NCBI GenBank assembly: GCA_017407125.1
Contig: JAFQXE010000030.1
Span: 1-64,000, forward strand
DNA length: 64,000 nucleotides
DNA from: Thermoguttaceae bacterium
Lineage (GTDB): Bacteria; Planctomycetota; Planctomycetia; Pirellulales; Thermoguttaceae
Direction: 5' to 3'
Each line of letters begins with the position of its first letter. The first letter of the stretch is position 1. A program made the translations under genes and the position numbers. Positions 7,889-16,887 of this stretch are shown here, piece after piece. The notes under the pieces are model-generated. The model was not told the origin of the DNA. It did no database searches and saw only the letters and a program-made list of their open reading frames with translations.

Positions 7889-9306
7889 AACGTCTCCAAA
7901 GTCCAAAAGCCAACAAACGTTCCAACAATCAAAATACTGGCAATTAACGACGGAATCTGTCGGCGAGTAAAATCAAAGCCATTCTCGATTACGTATGTAA
8001 CATACGCTGCGCTGTACAGGCACAACAACGGCGTCAACGGTAAATGATACCGCGAATGAGCGAAAACGAGCGAATGAACGCCCCAAAACAACCCGACTAC
8101 GCACAAAAACAGCAGATGAACGCGCCACGATTTTGGCGGGGCAAAAAACGCGCCGAAAACTGCTGTCGTGAAAACAAGAGCATAGGAAGCCATGAAAACC
8201 ACAGCAACAAAAATCGACGCTTGTTTGCTGTCCTCTGAACTGATTCCCTCGACGGCGCCATGAGCAAACAGAGCCGCGGTAGAACGTTCCAGCTGCCAAA
8301 AGCAAAGAGCTTTCATTCCAAAGCGCTGAAGCGTCAAACCGGGATGTAACATCATAAACTCTTTGGCGTACTTACCCGCTAGTTTGTCTTTTTGTCCCTG
8401 CGTCATCGGGTCAACGTTATCGTATTTTGTACGCAGAACTCTATACCAGTTCTTTTCGCCTTCCTGATGAATGGCGTCCCAGGCGCGGTACAGAGGCGTG
8501 TATTCATAATTGCCCATCATGAGATTTCGACCCGACATGCAGTCGATAGCCGTCAGAGTTTTTTGCAGCGTTGTATTCCGAACAATCCACGGCGCAATTA
8601 CTGAGCTGCTGACAAGCAACGCAACGACCGCCGACGTAAGACGAATCGTCCATCTCGATTTTTGAAAAAGGAGAATATACAAAAACACGCATGGAATCGC
8701 AAGCCACAAGATGCTTCTCGTCAACGCGCCCAGCCCCAAAAACAGACCGCAAAACGCCGCGTTAAGCGCCGCCGTCTTAAAAGTCAAAGGACGACTCTCG
8801 CCGTTTTCGTCTGTTCCCCCGTTTTCGTCCGGGAAAAGATTGACGGCAAAATAAAGCGTCAAGACAAGGAAGAACGTAAACTCCGTTTCAGTCAGAATCA
8901 TAAAATTCTGCATGACCATCGACGGATAAAAACAGAACAGCCCTGCTCCGATTAACGCGGTCAATTCATTTTTAAACGCTTTTAGACCGATTCTGTAAAC
9001 CAGCCAAGCTGTCAAAAGAGAAATCAAAACCTGAAATATCCGAACCGCCAGCTGAACGACGGCGGGGTTTTCCGTTCCAAAAACTTTATAGAATCCAGCA
9101 ACTGTCCAAATGTACATCGGCGGTCGAATGGACGACAGACTCCTCTCCGTTCCGAAATTGCCGCTTTGGGCAAAATACTGCGCCATTCCGTTGTAATGCT
9201 GCTCGTCGACAATTTTTAACGGCGCATTCCACGTCAGGAACAAAAACGGAATTCGAATCGCCAGTCCCGTCAGCAGAATAATCAGCAGGATACACTTGGA
9301 TTTCAT
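7873..9306 (-). CDS. ArnT/PMT-like (GT39-type) membrane glycosyltransferase
   Basis: A 477-residue protein with about ten hydrophobic segments. The first periplasmic loop has IVDEQHYNGMAQYFAQSG, matching the D/E-containing catalytic loop of the PMT_2/ArnT family, followed by IRPPMYIWTVAGFYKVFG. Members move a sugar from a polyprenyl-phosphate donor to lipid A, protein or other acceptors on the outer side of the inner membrane. The acceptor is unknown here. It shares an ATGA stop/start with the upstream HAD gene (9303-9306), so the two are co-translated. Confidence 0.82.
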   Translation of the reverse strand: MKSKCILLIILLTGLAIRIPFLFLTWNAPLKIVDEQHYNGMAQYFAQSGNFGTERSLSSIRPPMYIWTVAGFYKVFGTENPAVVQLAVRIFQVLISLLTAWLVYRIGLKAFKNELTALIGAGLFCFYPSMVMQNFMILTETEFTFFLVLTLYFAVNLFPDENGGTDENGESRPLTFKTAALNAAFCGLFLGLGALTRSILWLAIPCVFLYILLFQKSRWTIRLTSAVVALLVSSSVIAPWIVRNTTLQKTLTAIDCMSGRNLMMGNYEYTPLYRAWDAIHQEGEKNWYRVLRTKYDNVDPMTQGQKDKLAGKYAKEFMMLHPGLTLQRFGMKALCFWQLERSTAALFAHGAVEGISSEDSKQASIFVAVVFMASYALVFTTAVFGAFFAPPKSWRVHLLFLCVVGLFWGVHSLVFAHSRYHLPLTPLLCLYSAAYVTYVIENGFDFTRRQIPSLIASILIVGTFVGFWTLETLWYLG

Positions 9307-9791
9307 CGAGTCCGCCTCCGAAACGGGGTTTCAAATGGGCGTTTGAGCCGCGTAAACCACGGTTCTTCTTCCGGATGTATCGGATCAACCAGAATCGAAA
9401 CGATTCCCGCCAGGTTTGCCGCCATGATATCGGCGTAAATCTGGTCGCCAACCATTGCAGTTTGACGCTTCTCCCAATTTTGCTCTTTCACAGCTCGAAG
9501 CAGTCCAAACGGAAACGGCTTAAGAGCCAGGGCGCAAAACGGCAGTTGATGTTTTTCCGCAAACGCGCCAATCCTTCCCGGCTTGCCGTTGGAAACCAGA
9601 CAAAGCCCAACGCTCGACTGGCGCATTTGTTCAAGCCACTGGGCGCTGAACGGCTCCAGCTCCGTTTGAGAATAGCGTTTGAGCGTACAGTCGACATCAA
9701 GCAACAGGTTTTTAATTCCGTTGTCGGATAAGAAATCCGGCGTCAGGCTGGAAACGTCTTCAACATGAATTCGAGCGGAAAACGGAAACAT
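9303..9791 (-). CDS. HAD-IIIA phosphatase, YqeG-like
   Basis: A 162-residue HAD-superfamily hydrolase. Motif I is LLLDVDCTL (DxD at residues 33-35), motif II LVSNG, the lysine lies in ALKPFPFG, and motif IV is MVGDQIYADIMAAN. Order and spacing fit the YqeG/HAD-IIIA family, close to phosphatidylglycerophosphate phosphatases (Gep4/PGPase type). It may act on a phospholipid or lipid-linked phosphate. Its stop overlaps the ArnT-like start, which ties it to the surface-glycan operon. Confidence 0.83.
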   Translation of the reverse strand: MFPFSARIHVEDVSSLTPDFLSDNGIKNLLLDVDCTLKRYSQTELEPFSAQWLEQMRQSSVGLCLVSNGKPGRIGAFAEKHQLPFCALALKPFPFGLLRAVKEQNWEKRQTAMVGDQIYADIMAANLAGIVSILVDPIHPEEEPWFTRLKRPFETPFRRRTR

Positions 9792-9827
9792 CGGTCAGTT
9801 TTGAATTATATAATACGAATATATATT

Positions 9828-10682
9828 TTATTGTTGATTCTTTCCCAGGTACTCAGCCAACGCGTCTTGCCAGGATGGCATAGCCGGCGCGCCGGTTGAG
9901 TGGTATTTGGACGTATCCAAAACGCTGTAGAGCGGACGCGGAGCCGGGGCGTTCCATTCCTCGGTTGTAATCGCGTCTGCATGAACGGTCAGCCCTTCCA
10001 GCCGGAAAATTTCCATGGCGAAGTCGTACCAGGTTGTCGCGCCGGAATTGACGACGTGATACAGACCCCACTTTTCGCTTTCCAGCAGAAACAACGCCGC
10101 CGTTACCAGATGTGGAATATACGTTGGCGTACAATGCTGATCCGCGACGATTTTCAGCGGACGACCGGACGCGCCCAAACGTTTCATGGTTTCGACGAAG
10201 TTGCCCGGCGTGTTCTCTCCAAGCCTGCCGTACAACCCGCACGTCCGGAGAATCAAATGTTTTGGACACTCCGCCGCCTTCAGCTCGCCTTCGTATTTGG
10301 TTTTTGCATAGACGCCTTCCGGGAAAACGGGATCCGTTTCTTTGAGCGGTTCCCGCTTTTGAGTTCCGCAAAAGACGTAATCCGTTGAAAAATGAACCAG
10401 TGGAATATTGTACTGACTGCACAGCCGCGCCAGGTTCCCCGGACCAAAGGCGTTGATCTTCCGACAAATTGCAGGCTGTTCTTCAGCAGCGTCTACTTTT
10501 GTATACGCCGCCGCGTTGATAACGCCGCGGGGCTTGAGAGCTTCAAACAGGTCGGAAAGCTCCAAGGCGTTGGTTATATCGCCGTCGGGCAAATCAAAAC
10601 CTCTGGCGGAGTCGCCCAGACGCCGCATAAATTCGTCGCCGAGCTGTCCTTTACAGCCAAAAATCAGGTATTGGGATTCCAT
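9828..10682 (-). CDS. rfbD: dTDP-4-dehydrorhamnose reductase
   Basis: A 284-residue extended short-chain dehydrogenase that reduces dTDP-4-dehydro-L-rhamnose to dTDP-L-rhamnose. Seen: the Rossmann motif FGCKGQLG at residues 8-15, VINAAAYTKVDAAEE, STDYVFCG and the catalytic pair in YAKTKYEGE (YxxxK). TCGLYGR follows. Length is normal for RmlD. It lies first in the minus-strand glycan cluster and would supply dTDP-rhamnose to the downstream glycosyltransferases. rfbA, rfbB and rfbC are not in the window. Confidence 0.9.
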   Translation of the reverse strand: MESQYLIFGCKGQLGDEFMRRLGDSARGFDLPDGDITNALELSDLFEALKPRGVINAAAYTKVDAAEEQPAICRKINAFGPGNLARLCSQYNIPLVHFSTDYVFCGTQKREPLKETDPVFPEGVYAKTKYEGELKAAECPKHLILRTCGLYGRLGENTPGNFVETMKRLGASGRPLKIVADQHCTPTYIPHLVTAALFLLESEKWGLYHVVNSGATTWYDFAMEIFRLEGLTVHADAITTEEWNAPAPRPLYSVLDTSKYHSTGAPAMPSWQDALAEYLGKNQQ

Positions 10683-11095
10683 ATTCGTATTTTGGGTTTC
10701 AGTAGTTCTATTTTCGGTTCTATTATGCGATTATTATATAAACCATCCCTATTATTATTCTAACCATTTTTCCTGTTTTTGACAAGAAGATTTCAGGGAT
10801 TTCTCATTCCTTTGAGCAAAAAAACATTTAATAATAGGGCTATTTCTTTTTTTAAGGACAACAAGCAGGAAATGACGCTTTTTGTCCAACGCATTCCATA
10901 CGGACGTCATTTGTCATTTGACGCTTAACGAATACTCATAAAAACTTATCAATGGTGTATACTTTCTCTATCTGAATCAATAAGTTAATTATATGGTTCA
11001 CCATTTTTCAAAAATTATTTCAAATTAAACGCATGATGTATATACCCCGTATTCGTCAAGTTTTTTGAAACCCAATAACATGATCGGACTACTGC
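10683..11095. other. AT-rich divergent intergenic region
   Basis: 413 bp between divergent genes, with long T and A runs. A TATACT hexamer near 10958 could be a -10 box for the rightward gene but has no convincing -35. No RNA gene or repeat was recognised. Confidence 0.4.
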
Positions 11096-11740
11096 ATGGA
11101 AAACTTTTTCGTCTGCCGAAAAGACATTCAGGGCGCAACGATGGAATTAGTTCACTCCCTTACAGAACTCAATCGTCTGACAACAGATATTCAGCCTTTA
11201 CATCGCCGCGTCGTTCAACAGCGACTTGACGAAACATGGGACAGCTTTATTTCTCGGGCGCAGAAAACCTGCCAATCAATAATCCCGCCGAACGTTATTG
11301 AATCCTGGCTCGACAACCGCCGCTTTTGTTCTCTGGAATTCAATCTCGAGGGTCCGTTTCATTTCAAGGCGATTCCTTGTTCAAAAGGTGCAATCCAATT
11401 TCCATGGAATAATGAGTTTGGTAAAACAGAATACTTTCAGACGAACGTTTTTAAAATTCAGACGTTAACTTTTCCTCGAATGGAATTGCTCATTCCAATT
11501 GCAAACGAAACCTGGCGTCATCTCTGCGGAACGTGGCAAATGCGTATCGACTGTCGCAACCGTTTATATTGGGACTGCAAAGACGGAATATTGTCATACG
11601 CGTCGCAATCGCATTTTACGGTCGTCGAGCGTCCCGGGGAGCAATTCCGGAATCAAAATAACCCTCAACCGATCTGCGATGCATTGGATAAACCTTTTGA
11701 GTTCGTCCAATCCCGCCGTCTTGTTCGTTCGGGTCAATAA
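11096..11740 (+). CDS. Hypothetical protein
   Basis: A 214-residue frame that I do not recognise. It is soluble, rich in aromatic residues and arginine, with no signal peptide or membrane segment. An internal ATG at 11141 (residue 16) is another possible start; neither has a good ribosome site. The last 125 bp overlap the convergent DUF4175-like gene, whose C-terminal reading looks conserved. The true end or even the reality of this gene is therefore open. The coding-like amino-acid composition of residues 16-170 favours a real gene. Confidence 0.45.
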   Translation: MENFFVCRKDIQGATMELVHSLTELNRLTTDIQPLHRRVVQQRLDETWDSFISRAQKTCQSIIPPNVIESWLDNRRFCSLEFNLEGPFHFKAIPCSKGAIQFPWNNEFGKTEYFQTNVFKIQTLTFPRMELLIPIANETWRHLCGTWQMRIDCRNRLYWDCKDGILSYASQSHFTVVERPGEQFRNQNNPQPICDALDKPFEFVQSRRLVRSGQ

Positions 11741-13229
11741 CCTTGCCCTGCAGCTCGTCTGTTGAATCCTTTTTTTCTTTTGAAGCGTCGCCGAGAGTAA
11801 CGCCTTTCAACTGACTTTGCTCAACCGCCTGACGCGTTACATGAGTCGGGAGCTGTTCCGGTTTGAATTTATCAAAATCCGGATTGTCGTCTGGCGGATT
11901 GTCGTCAAACTGAAGCGGCGTCGGCGGCGCGTCGCCATGACTTTGCCCGCCGCGGCCGCCGCGTCCCTGCTGAAGCCAAAGCTGAATCCCCTGCTCGCAA
12001 TCGCCGTCGGGGCAATTTTCATCTAAAAACAGCAGCAGCGAATCAGGATCAACATCTTCGTCGGAAGGTTCAATTTGTAACTGATCCAGATCTCCAAACT
12101 GCCCCTCTTTGAGCTTATCAAGCAGTTCCTGCAAATCGCCCTGATACTCTTTGAGCTGATTTTTTAACTGCTCAAGCTGTTCCGGGGTAAGCTGAGACAA
12201 GTCCGGTATCTTCACGTTTTCGGGAAGCTGAAGCGCGTTTGGTTCAGACGACTGTTCGGACTCGCCGCCTTCCGGCGATCCCTCTCCAGACTCGCCCTGT
12301 TGAGAGGAATTTTCCTCGGAAAATTCGCCGTTCTCTCCCGATTTCTCCTGACCGTCTGCGTCCATCGAGTTTTGATTCTCTGAATCTTTTCCGTTTATCT
12401 TGTCAAGCGTCTTTTGGAGTTCTTTTGCAGCCGCCGCTCTTTGAGCGTCGTTCAACTTCTCCCAATCTTTTTTCATGGCTTCCGACAAATCCTGAGCGTC
12501 TTGAGCGCTTTGAGCGTTTTTCTCCGCTTGATGCGCCATATCTTGAGCGGTCTGGTCAAGAAGATTTTCCAACGCGTCGAGAGCTTCAAAAGTATGAAGC
12601 GGATCAGTTCCGTCGGATTCTTCAGAAAGACGATTGAGCGTCTGCTGCATCTGCTCTGCCTGTTGTTCTGAAAGAGCTTTTTCCTTTTTTAACAATTCAA
12701 TTTTACTTGCAATTCGTTCAACGTCCTTGTCAATGTAAGCCGTTGTCGTTGACGCGGGAGCCGCTGGAATGGGAACAAGCAAAGCGCAGGTTATAAAAAT
12801 CGCTGACAACAAACAGATAAACAACGGCTTGACAACGCAGAACGGAATCAATTCTCCAAGTTTGTTATGGATTTCAACGGCAGTTTCTTTCTTTTCCCAG
12901 TCTTTAGCTTCCGGAAAATACTCTTCCGCCGACATGACGCCGCCGCAGGAAAACTGGTTGTCCAGCCACGCTCGAACGGACGTTTCCGAAGGAATAAATC
13001 GCCCTGCAAGCAAATATGCCGCCAGAGGAATCAATGCCGCTAAACCGAGAGCCGTTCCCCAAATTGCATACGGATGCAAATTGAAAACTGCAGGATAGTA
13101 CAGACGTAAAACCGCTATTGCCGCTCCTACAATAAACAATTCCCCAGACAGAGCGTACAGGAACATCCGATTTGCAACGGTCAGTCGAAATCGTCTTTGC
13201 GCCTTACGAACGACTTGTGTATACTGCAT
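11616..13229 (-). CDS. DUF4175-like membrane protein
   Basis: A 537-residue protein with membrane segments near residues 20-45, 55-75 and 135-155, then a long acidic, Q/E/S-rich coiled-coil region (about 170-400) and a basic C-terminal RRSVEGYFDSG. This layout matches DUF4175/TIGR02302-type proteins that accompany MoxR-vWA (Bat-like) gene sets in planctomycetes. No enzymatic motif is seen. It is the last gene of the minus-strand signalling set. The C-terminus overlaps the convergent hypothetical gene. Confidence 0.6.
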   Translation of the reverse strand: MQYTQVVRKAQRRFRLTVANRMFLYALSGELFIVGAAIAVLRLYYPAVFNLHPYAIWGTALGLAALIPLAAYLLAGRFIPSETSVRAWLDNQFSCGGVMSAEEYFPEAKDWEKKETAVEIHNKLGELIPFCVVKPLFICLLSAIFITCALLVPIPAAPASTTTAYIDKDVERIASKIELLKKEKALSEQQAEQMQQTLNRLSEESDGTDPLHTFEALDALENLLDQTAQDMAHQAEKNAQSAQDAQDLSEAMKKDWEKLNDAQRAAAAKELQKTLDKINGKDSENQNSMDADGQEKSGENGEFSEENSSQQGESGEGSPEGGESEQSSEPNALQLPENVKIPDLSQLTPEQLEQLKNQLKEYQGDLQELLDKLKEGQFGDLDQLQIEPSDEDVDPDSLLLFLDENCPDGDCEQGIQLWLQQGRGGRGGQSHGDAPPTPLQFDDNPPDDNPDFDKFKPEQLPTHVTRQAVEQSQLKGVTLGDASKEKKDSTDELQGKVIDPNEQDGGIGRTQKVYPMHRRSVEGYFDSGIAPRDARRP

Positions 13230-13283
13230 TGAATTAGCTCCCTGTAAATTAGGCTCTTATTTGCAATACGAGTTAGATATATT

Positions 13284-13313
13284 ATCTCGCAACTCGCTTC
13301 TCGCAACTCGCAA
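13284..13313. repeat. Heptanucleotide repeat (TCGCAAC type)
   Basis: CTCGCAACTCGC, CTCGCAACTCGC and AACT tandem 7-mers immediately after the stop codon of the beta-propeller gene. It is the reverse-complement class of the tract at 4601 and nearly identical to the tract at 27991. Confidence 0.7.
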
Positions 13314-14225
13314 CTATTCTATAACGGTAATACCCTGAACAGACGCCGGCCCCTGTGGGTTGCGATACTGCCAAACAACTTTTTTGTCTCGCGTGATTTC
13401 AAACGCCATGGCTCCGTGATAAGAACCGCGATTGGCGGCGTAGTTTCCAATAACAAGATTGCCGTTTTTCCGTTCGACAATCGGACACATCATTGCAATC
13501 TCGATCTCCGGCGCGTCCGACTTCTCAAACCGCCAGATTTCTTTACCGGTGCGGTCGAAAATAATCACGTTGTCCAGAAACGCGCCAGCAATGGAGCCGT
13601 CTTTCAAAACGCAGACGCCAAACGCCGCTGTTCCTTTATCGCCGTGATACGTCTGAACCAGTTTGCCGTCGAGGGTGTATTCTGCAATAACGTTCAAATT
13701 CTTTTGAGCTACCAGAAGCGTTCCCTCGGGCGTGAGGCGAATGTTCCGCATATTGTGATGAGAACCGATCTTTTCCGCATACTGACAATCAAACGACGAA
13801 ACGACTTTTCCCTGCGGGTCAATCTCGATGATTTTATTGAGCGTGTTCCACCCGACAAGCGTATTGCCGTTATCCAGACGAATGGCGGAAAAAACGGAAT
13901 CGTTGCGGCGGTCGTCGGGGCAGTAATGCATAACTTCTTTATTGTCTGGCGTCAGCTCGACAACAGAGTCGCCGTCTGAAAAGAGAATGTTTCCATTGGG
14001 CAAAATCATCCCGTCGCCGGTGTTGCCGACGTCTTTGGAATACGCCTTGATCTCGACGCCGTCTTTGTCGATAGTCAGAATTCGACCCGTGCAAGCCAGC
14101 ATGATGGACGCGTCCAGCTTGCCGTCTATATACTGACTCTGCTTTTCCAGACCATCGGCTCGGCAAACGCTCGACATGCAAAATACACAAAGCAATATCG
14201 CGACAACGCTAAATCGTCTTGACAT
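13314..14225 (-). CDS. Secreted beta-propeller protein (NHL/PQQ-like repeats)
   Basis: 303 residues with a Sec signal peptide (about residues 1-24, ending near VCRADG). The mature part shows repeats of the form DGMILPNGNILFSDGDSVVEL, SAIRLDNGNTLVGWN and IRLTPEGTLLVAQKN, six or so blades, as in NHL or PQQ-like propellers. The start at 14225 has AAAGG 7 nt upstream; an upstream in-frame GTG at 14255 is less likely. Function unknown; probably a periplasmic binding or sensing protein. It follows the PP2C gene by 86 bp on the same strand, so it could be read as part of that set. Confidence 0.72.
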   Translation of the reverse strand: MSRRFSVVAILLCVFCMSSVCRADGLEKQSQYIDGKLDASIMLACTGRILTIDKDGVEIKAYSKDVGNTGDGMILPNGNILFSDGDSVVELTPDNKEVMHYCPDDRRNDSVFSAIRLDNGNTLVGWNTLNKIIEIDPQGKVVSSFDCQYAEKIGSHHNMRNIRLTPEGTLLVAQKNLNVIAEYTLDGKLVQTYHGDKGTAAFGVCVLKDGSIAGAFLDNVIIFDRTGKEIWRFEKSDAPEIEIAMMCPIVERKNGNLVIGNYAANRGSYHGAMAFEITRDKKVVWQYRNPQGPASVQGITVIE

Positions 14226-14311
14226 TTTCATACCTTTCTTTTTATACCCTTTCACGTTTTTATTGGTTACTAAATCCTGTTTATCTGTTCAACCATTCTC
14301 AATGATTCCGA

Positions 14312-15868
14312 TTACTCGTCCTCTTTCCCTTTTTTAAACAAACGCCCAAAGAATTTAGTAACTTTTTCTTTTCCTTTTTTGACAGCTTCTTTCGCCTGTT
14401 CGCCAACCGGTCCGGAAAGAAGCTCTGAAATCCCCTCTTTCATGTCCTGAATTCCCTCTGACATGCCTTTCTGGAACTGATAGCCAAATTTGGACTCTTC
14501 TTCTTTTTTGCGTTGTTCTTCCTGTTCGATTTCAGCTACCTTGCGCCGTTCCAATTCCGCCATATATGTCGACATCTTTTGTTCTGATCTCGGCTGAGGC
14601 TGAGCGACTTTGTATTCCTCCTCGTTAGACTTGGGCGGCTCAATTCGACGTTCCTGACTCGGATTAATTCTTTTTGGAGTCGCCGGTCTGGAAGCTGCTG
14701 GCTTAGACGCCGGCGACGGCGCAGGACGCCGTGGCGCCGATTGAGATGGACGGACTGAAGGATTATCGACTGCCTTAGGTTTGGGATTCGGAATTACGAA
14801 CTCTGAATTAATTCCCAGCTCGTCCGGCGGCAAAGGCGGAATTTCCGTCGTTTGATGAAATCCGGTTTTAGCGGAAGACGGTTCCGGGGCAGGCTCCGGC
14901 TGAGGAAGAGGAGGAATCGGCCGCGGAGGAACTGACGCAATGGGAGACTCTTCTGGAATATCCAAAAAGACCGTTTTGCCTACAGACGTAACTGGCGAAG
15001 ACGGTTCAGGCTTGTATTCCGGAGTAACGCTGAAGCGATTGTCTTCCTGTCGGATCTCGGGAGCCGCGGTTTCGACATTAAACTCTCTGTCGAGAAAAAC
15101 GTCTGAACCAATGCAGCAAAGCAGAACCGTTGAATCGTCAACTCGAATCTGTTGTTCAAGTCGAATTCGTTCAACCAGTTCGTCATACTGTTCCGGCGTC
15201 TGATTCCAGAATTCCCGCCAATCCGGTATGGAGCCATTTTCACACTGTGACAGAATCCACTGGGACATTGCGTCCGTTGCCAAAATTATCCAGTCTCCTT
15301 CCGGAACAACAAAATCAATCGGAACAAAGCTGGCTGTCAAATCAACGCCAAGATTAACGCTTCCCACCAATGGAGGCGTTGAATCAAAATCTACTGAACG
15401 AACAACCGGAATGGAACGAATGAGCCGCCCGCTGTGAAAATGCATCAAACAAGCGTCGCCCAGAGCGTATCCGTATATTCTGAAAAAAGCGGAATCCAGC
15501 GGCACGTCGTCGTCCAGATCGTCCGGAATTTCAGCCGACTGATCTATCGTCGCCCAAACAAGAGTTGCAAATGCGCCTGACGCCATTTTCGGCTTCTGAT
15601 ACCATGACAGATTGTTTAAATCTATACCGTTAATCCATTTTTGCCGAACTCGCTCAAGCCATTTCGGGAAGTTGAAATGATCCATCGGGTCAGGAACGCT
15701 CTCGATAACGCTCTGACAAAGAATATTCGCCCACGAACTGGAAAACAAAGAACTGGACGCGCCGTCGGAAACGACAACGACGTTTTGAAGGTCGTCCGCC
15801 CGCCAGGCGTCTTCATTCACCCCGGTTTGTGGGTCTTTCGGATGGGAAAATCCCTTGAATACAAACAT
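14312..15868 (-). CDS. PP2C-like protein phosphatase with long disordered tail
   Basis: 518 residues. Residues 1-260 look like a PPM/PP2C Ser/Thr phosphatase: GVNEDAWRADDLQNVVVVSDGASSS holds the metal-binding aspartates, ASGAFATLVWA the central strand, and GDWIILATDAMSQWIL the second metal motif. Residues 290-430 are proline-rich and disordered. Residues 440-518 are highly charged and helical. It likely reverses phosphorylation set by the kinase at 22975-25326. A vWA gene lies directly upstream, which gives the kinase/phosphatase/vWA combination known from TerY-P type triads. Confidence 0.78.
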   Translation of the reverse strand: MFVFKGFSHPKDPQTGVNEDAWRADDLQNVVVVSDGASSSLFSSSWANILCQSVIESVPDPMDHFNFPKWLERVRQKWINGIDLNNLSWYQKPKMASGAFATLVWATIDQSAEIPDDLDDDVPLDSAFFRIYGYALGDACLMHFHSGRLIRSIPVVRSVDFDSTPPLVGSVNLGVDLTASFVPIDFVVPEGDWIILATDAMSQWILSQCENGSIPDWREFWNQTPEQYDELVERIRLEQQIRVDDSTVLLCCIGSDVFLDREFNVETAAPEIRQEDNRFSVTPEYKPEPSSPVTSVGKTVFLDIPEESPIASVPPRPIPPLPQPEPAPEPSSAKTGFHQTTEIPPLPPDELGINSEFVIPNPKPKAVDNPSVRPSQSAPRRPAPSPASKPAASRPATPKRINPSQERRIEPPKSNEEEYKVAQPQPRSEQKMSTYMAELERRKVAEIEQEEQRKKEEESKFGYQFQKGMSEGIQDMKEGISELLSGPVGEQAKEAVKKGKEKVTKFFGRLFKKGKEDE

Positions 15869-15977
15869 GATTGGTTAAATGTCTGTTATTAACAAACTGT
15901 ATACTGAAAGCCGTCGGATTAAACTTAAACAATCCTGACTTCTGTTCATTTACTCTTTTTTAATTACTCATAAACGA

Positions 15978-16835
15978 TTATCGTAACCCCGGCGCCGCCT
16001 GAGTTCCCATGTTGAGGAACTGAATCAGACACACCATATCGGCGTTAAACGCCATGCCGCGCGCTCCGCGCTGAAGCGGAAGCCCTTCCGCGATCGCGTG
16101 ATTGAAAAACGGTTCCGGCAGAATGCTCGACATCTCGTACAGGTACTGCGCCAACATATCCGGCAGTCCGTACGGGTTGGCAGGAAACATGAATCCCGGC
16201 GCGGGCGTTGAGGAAAGGTGACAGTTAAACAACAGAACATTGCCGTCCATTGTCGATAAACGCGTCAGCGCCTGAGCGTAAGGACGCGGGTCGCCATCCT
16301 GGGATTCGCCGTCTGTGATATGAACGACAATGGGCGGAAAACTGTATTGATGATGACTAATCCACTCCGTAAGCGTTTGATGAGCCGTGTAGAGCATGTT
16401 GCACATCGGCGTTCCGCCTTCACAGCACGGATCAACCCAAACCGGACATTCGTTGGGAATTTCAAACGTCTGCCCTGTCGTCTGATCCTGAATATACTGA
16501 ATCCGCTGTTCAATTCGAGCGGGATTCATGCCGATGTCCCGAATAGAGACAATCGGGCTTCCCGCCAGCGGTCCCTGTAACGCGGGAGCGATAATCGGCT
16601 GACCGTACGAATTGGTGCGATAGCCAAAAACGCCAATGTCCATCCAATCCTTGATTCCCTGATCTCCAGAAGCGCGAATTGTCATGTTTTGCAGCCACGA
16701 ATTAATCGCGTTGCAAAGTTCGTCACACTTACGGCGCTGGCTGCCGCCTAACGGCTCGCACATTGAATATGACTGATCCAGCAGAAACAGAAAACACGCT
16801 TTGTTCTGCCGACTGATTTCCATTTTATAGGGCAT
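15978..16835 (-). CDS. von Willebrand factor A domain protein (TerY-like)
   Basis: A 285-residue soluble vWA domain. The MIDAS motif DQSYS lies at residues 20-24 (DxSxS), a threonine in EGGTPMCN, and the aspartate in VVHITDGESQDGDP. These residues bind a divalent metal and mediate protein contacts. The ribosome site GAGG sits 7 nt before ATG 16835. vWA proteins of this size pair with PP2C phosphatases and kinases in bacterial phosphorylation triads; both are present here. Cysteine-rich stretches (CEGGTPMC) may add a metal site. Confidence 0.85.
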   Translation of the reverse strand: MPYKMEISRQNKACFLFLLDQSYSMCEPLGGSQRRKCDELCNAINSWLQNMTIRASGDQGIKDWMDIGVFGYRTNSYGQPIIAPALQGPLAGSPIVSIRDIGMNPARIEQRIQYIQDQTTGQTFEIPNECPVWVDPCCEGGTPMCNMLYTAHQTLTEWISHHQYSFPPIVVHITDGESQDGDPRPYAQALTRLSTMDGNVLLFNCHLSSTPAPGFMFPANPYGLPDMLAQYLYEMSSILPEPFFNHAIAEGLPLQRGARGMAFNADMVCLIQFLNMGTQAAPGLR

Positions 16836-16887
16836 GAAAAAACCTCGCGTTCAAGCTATATGAAAAAATGATAAATGTGAAACAAAA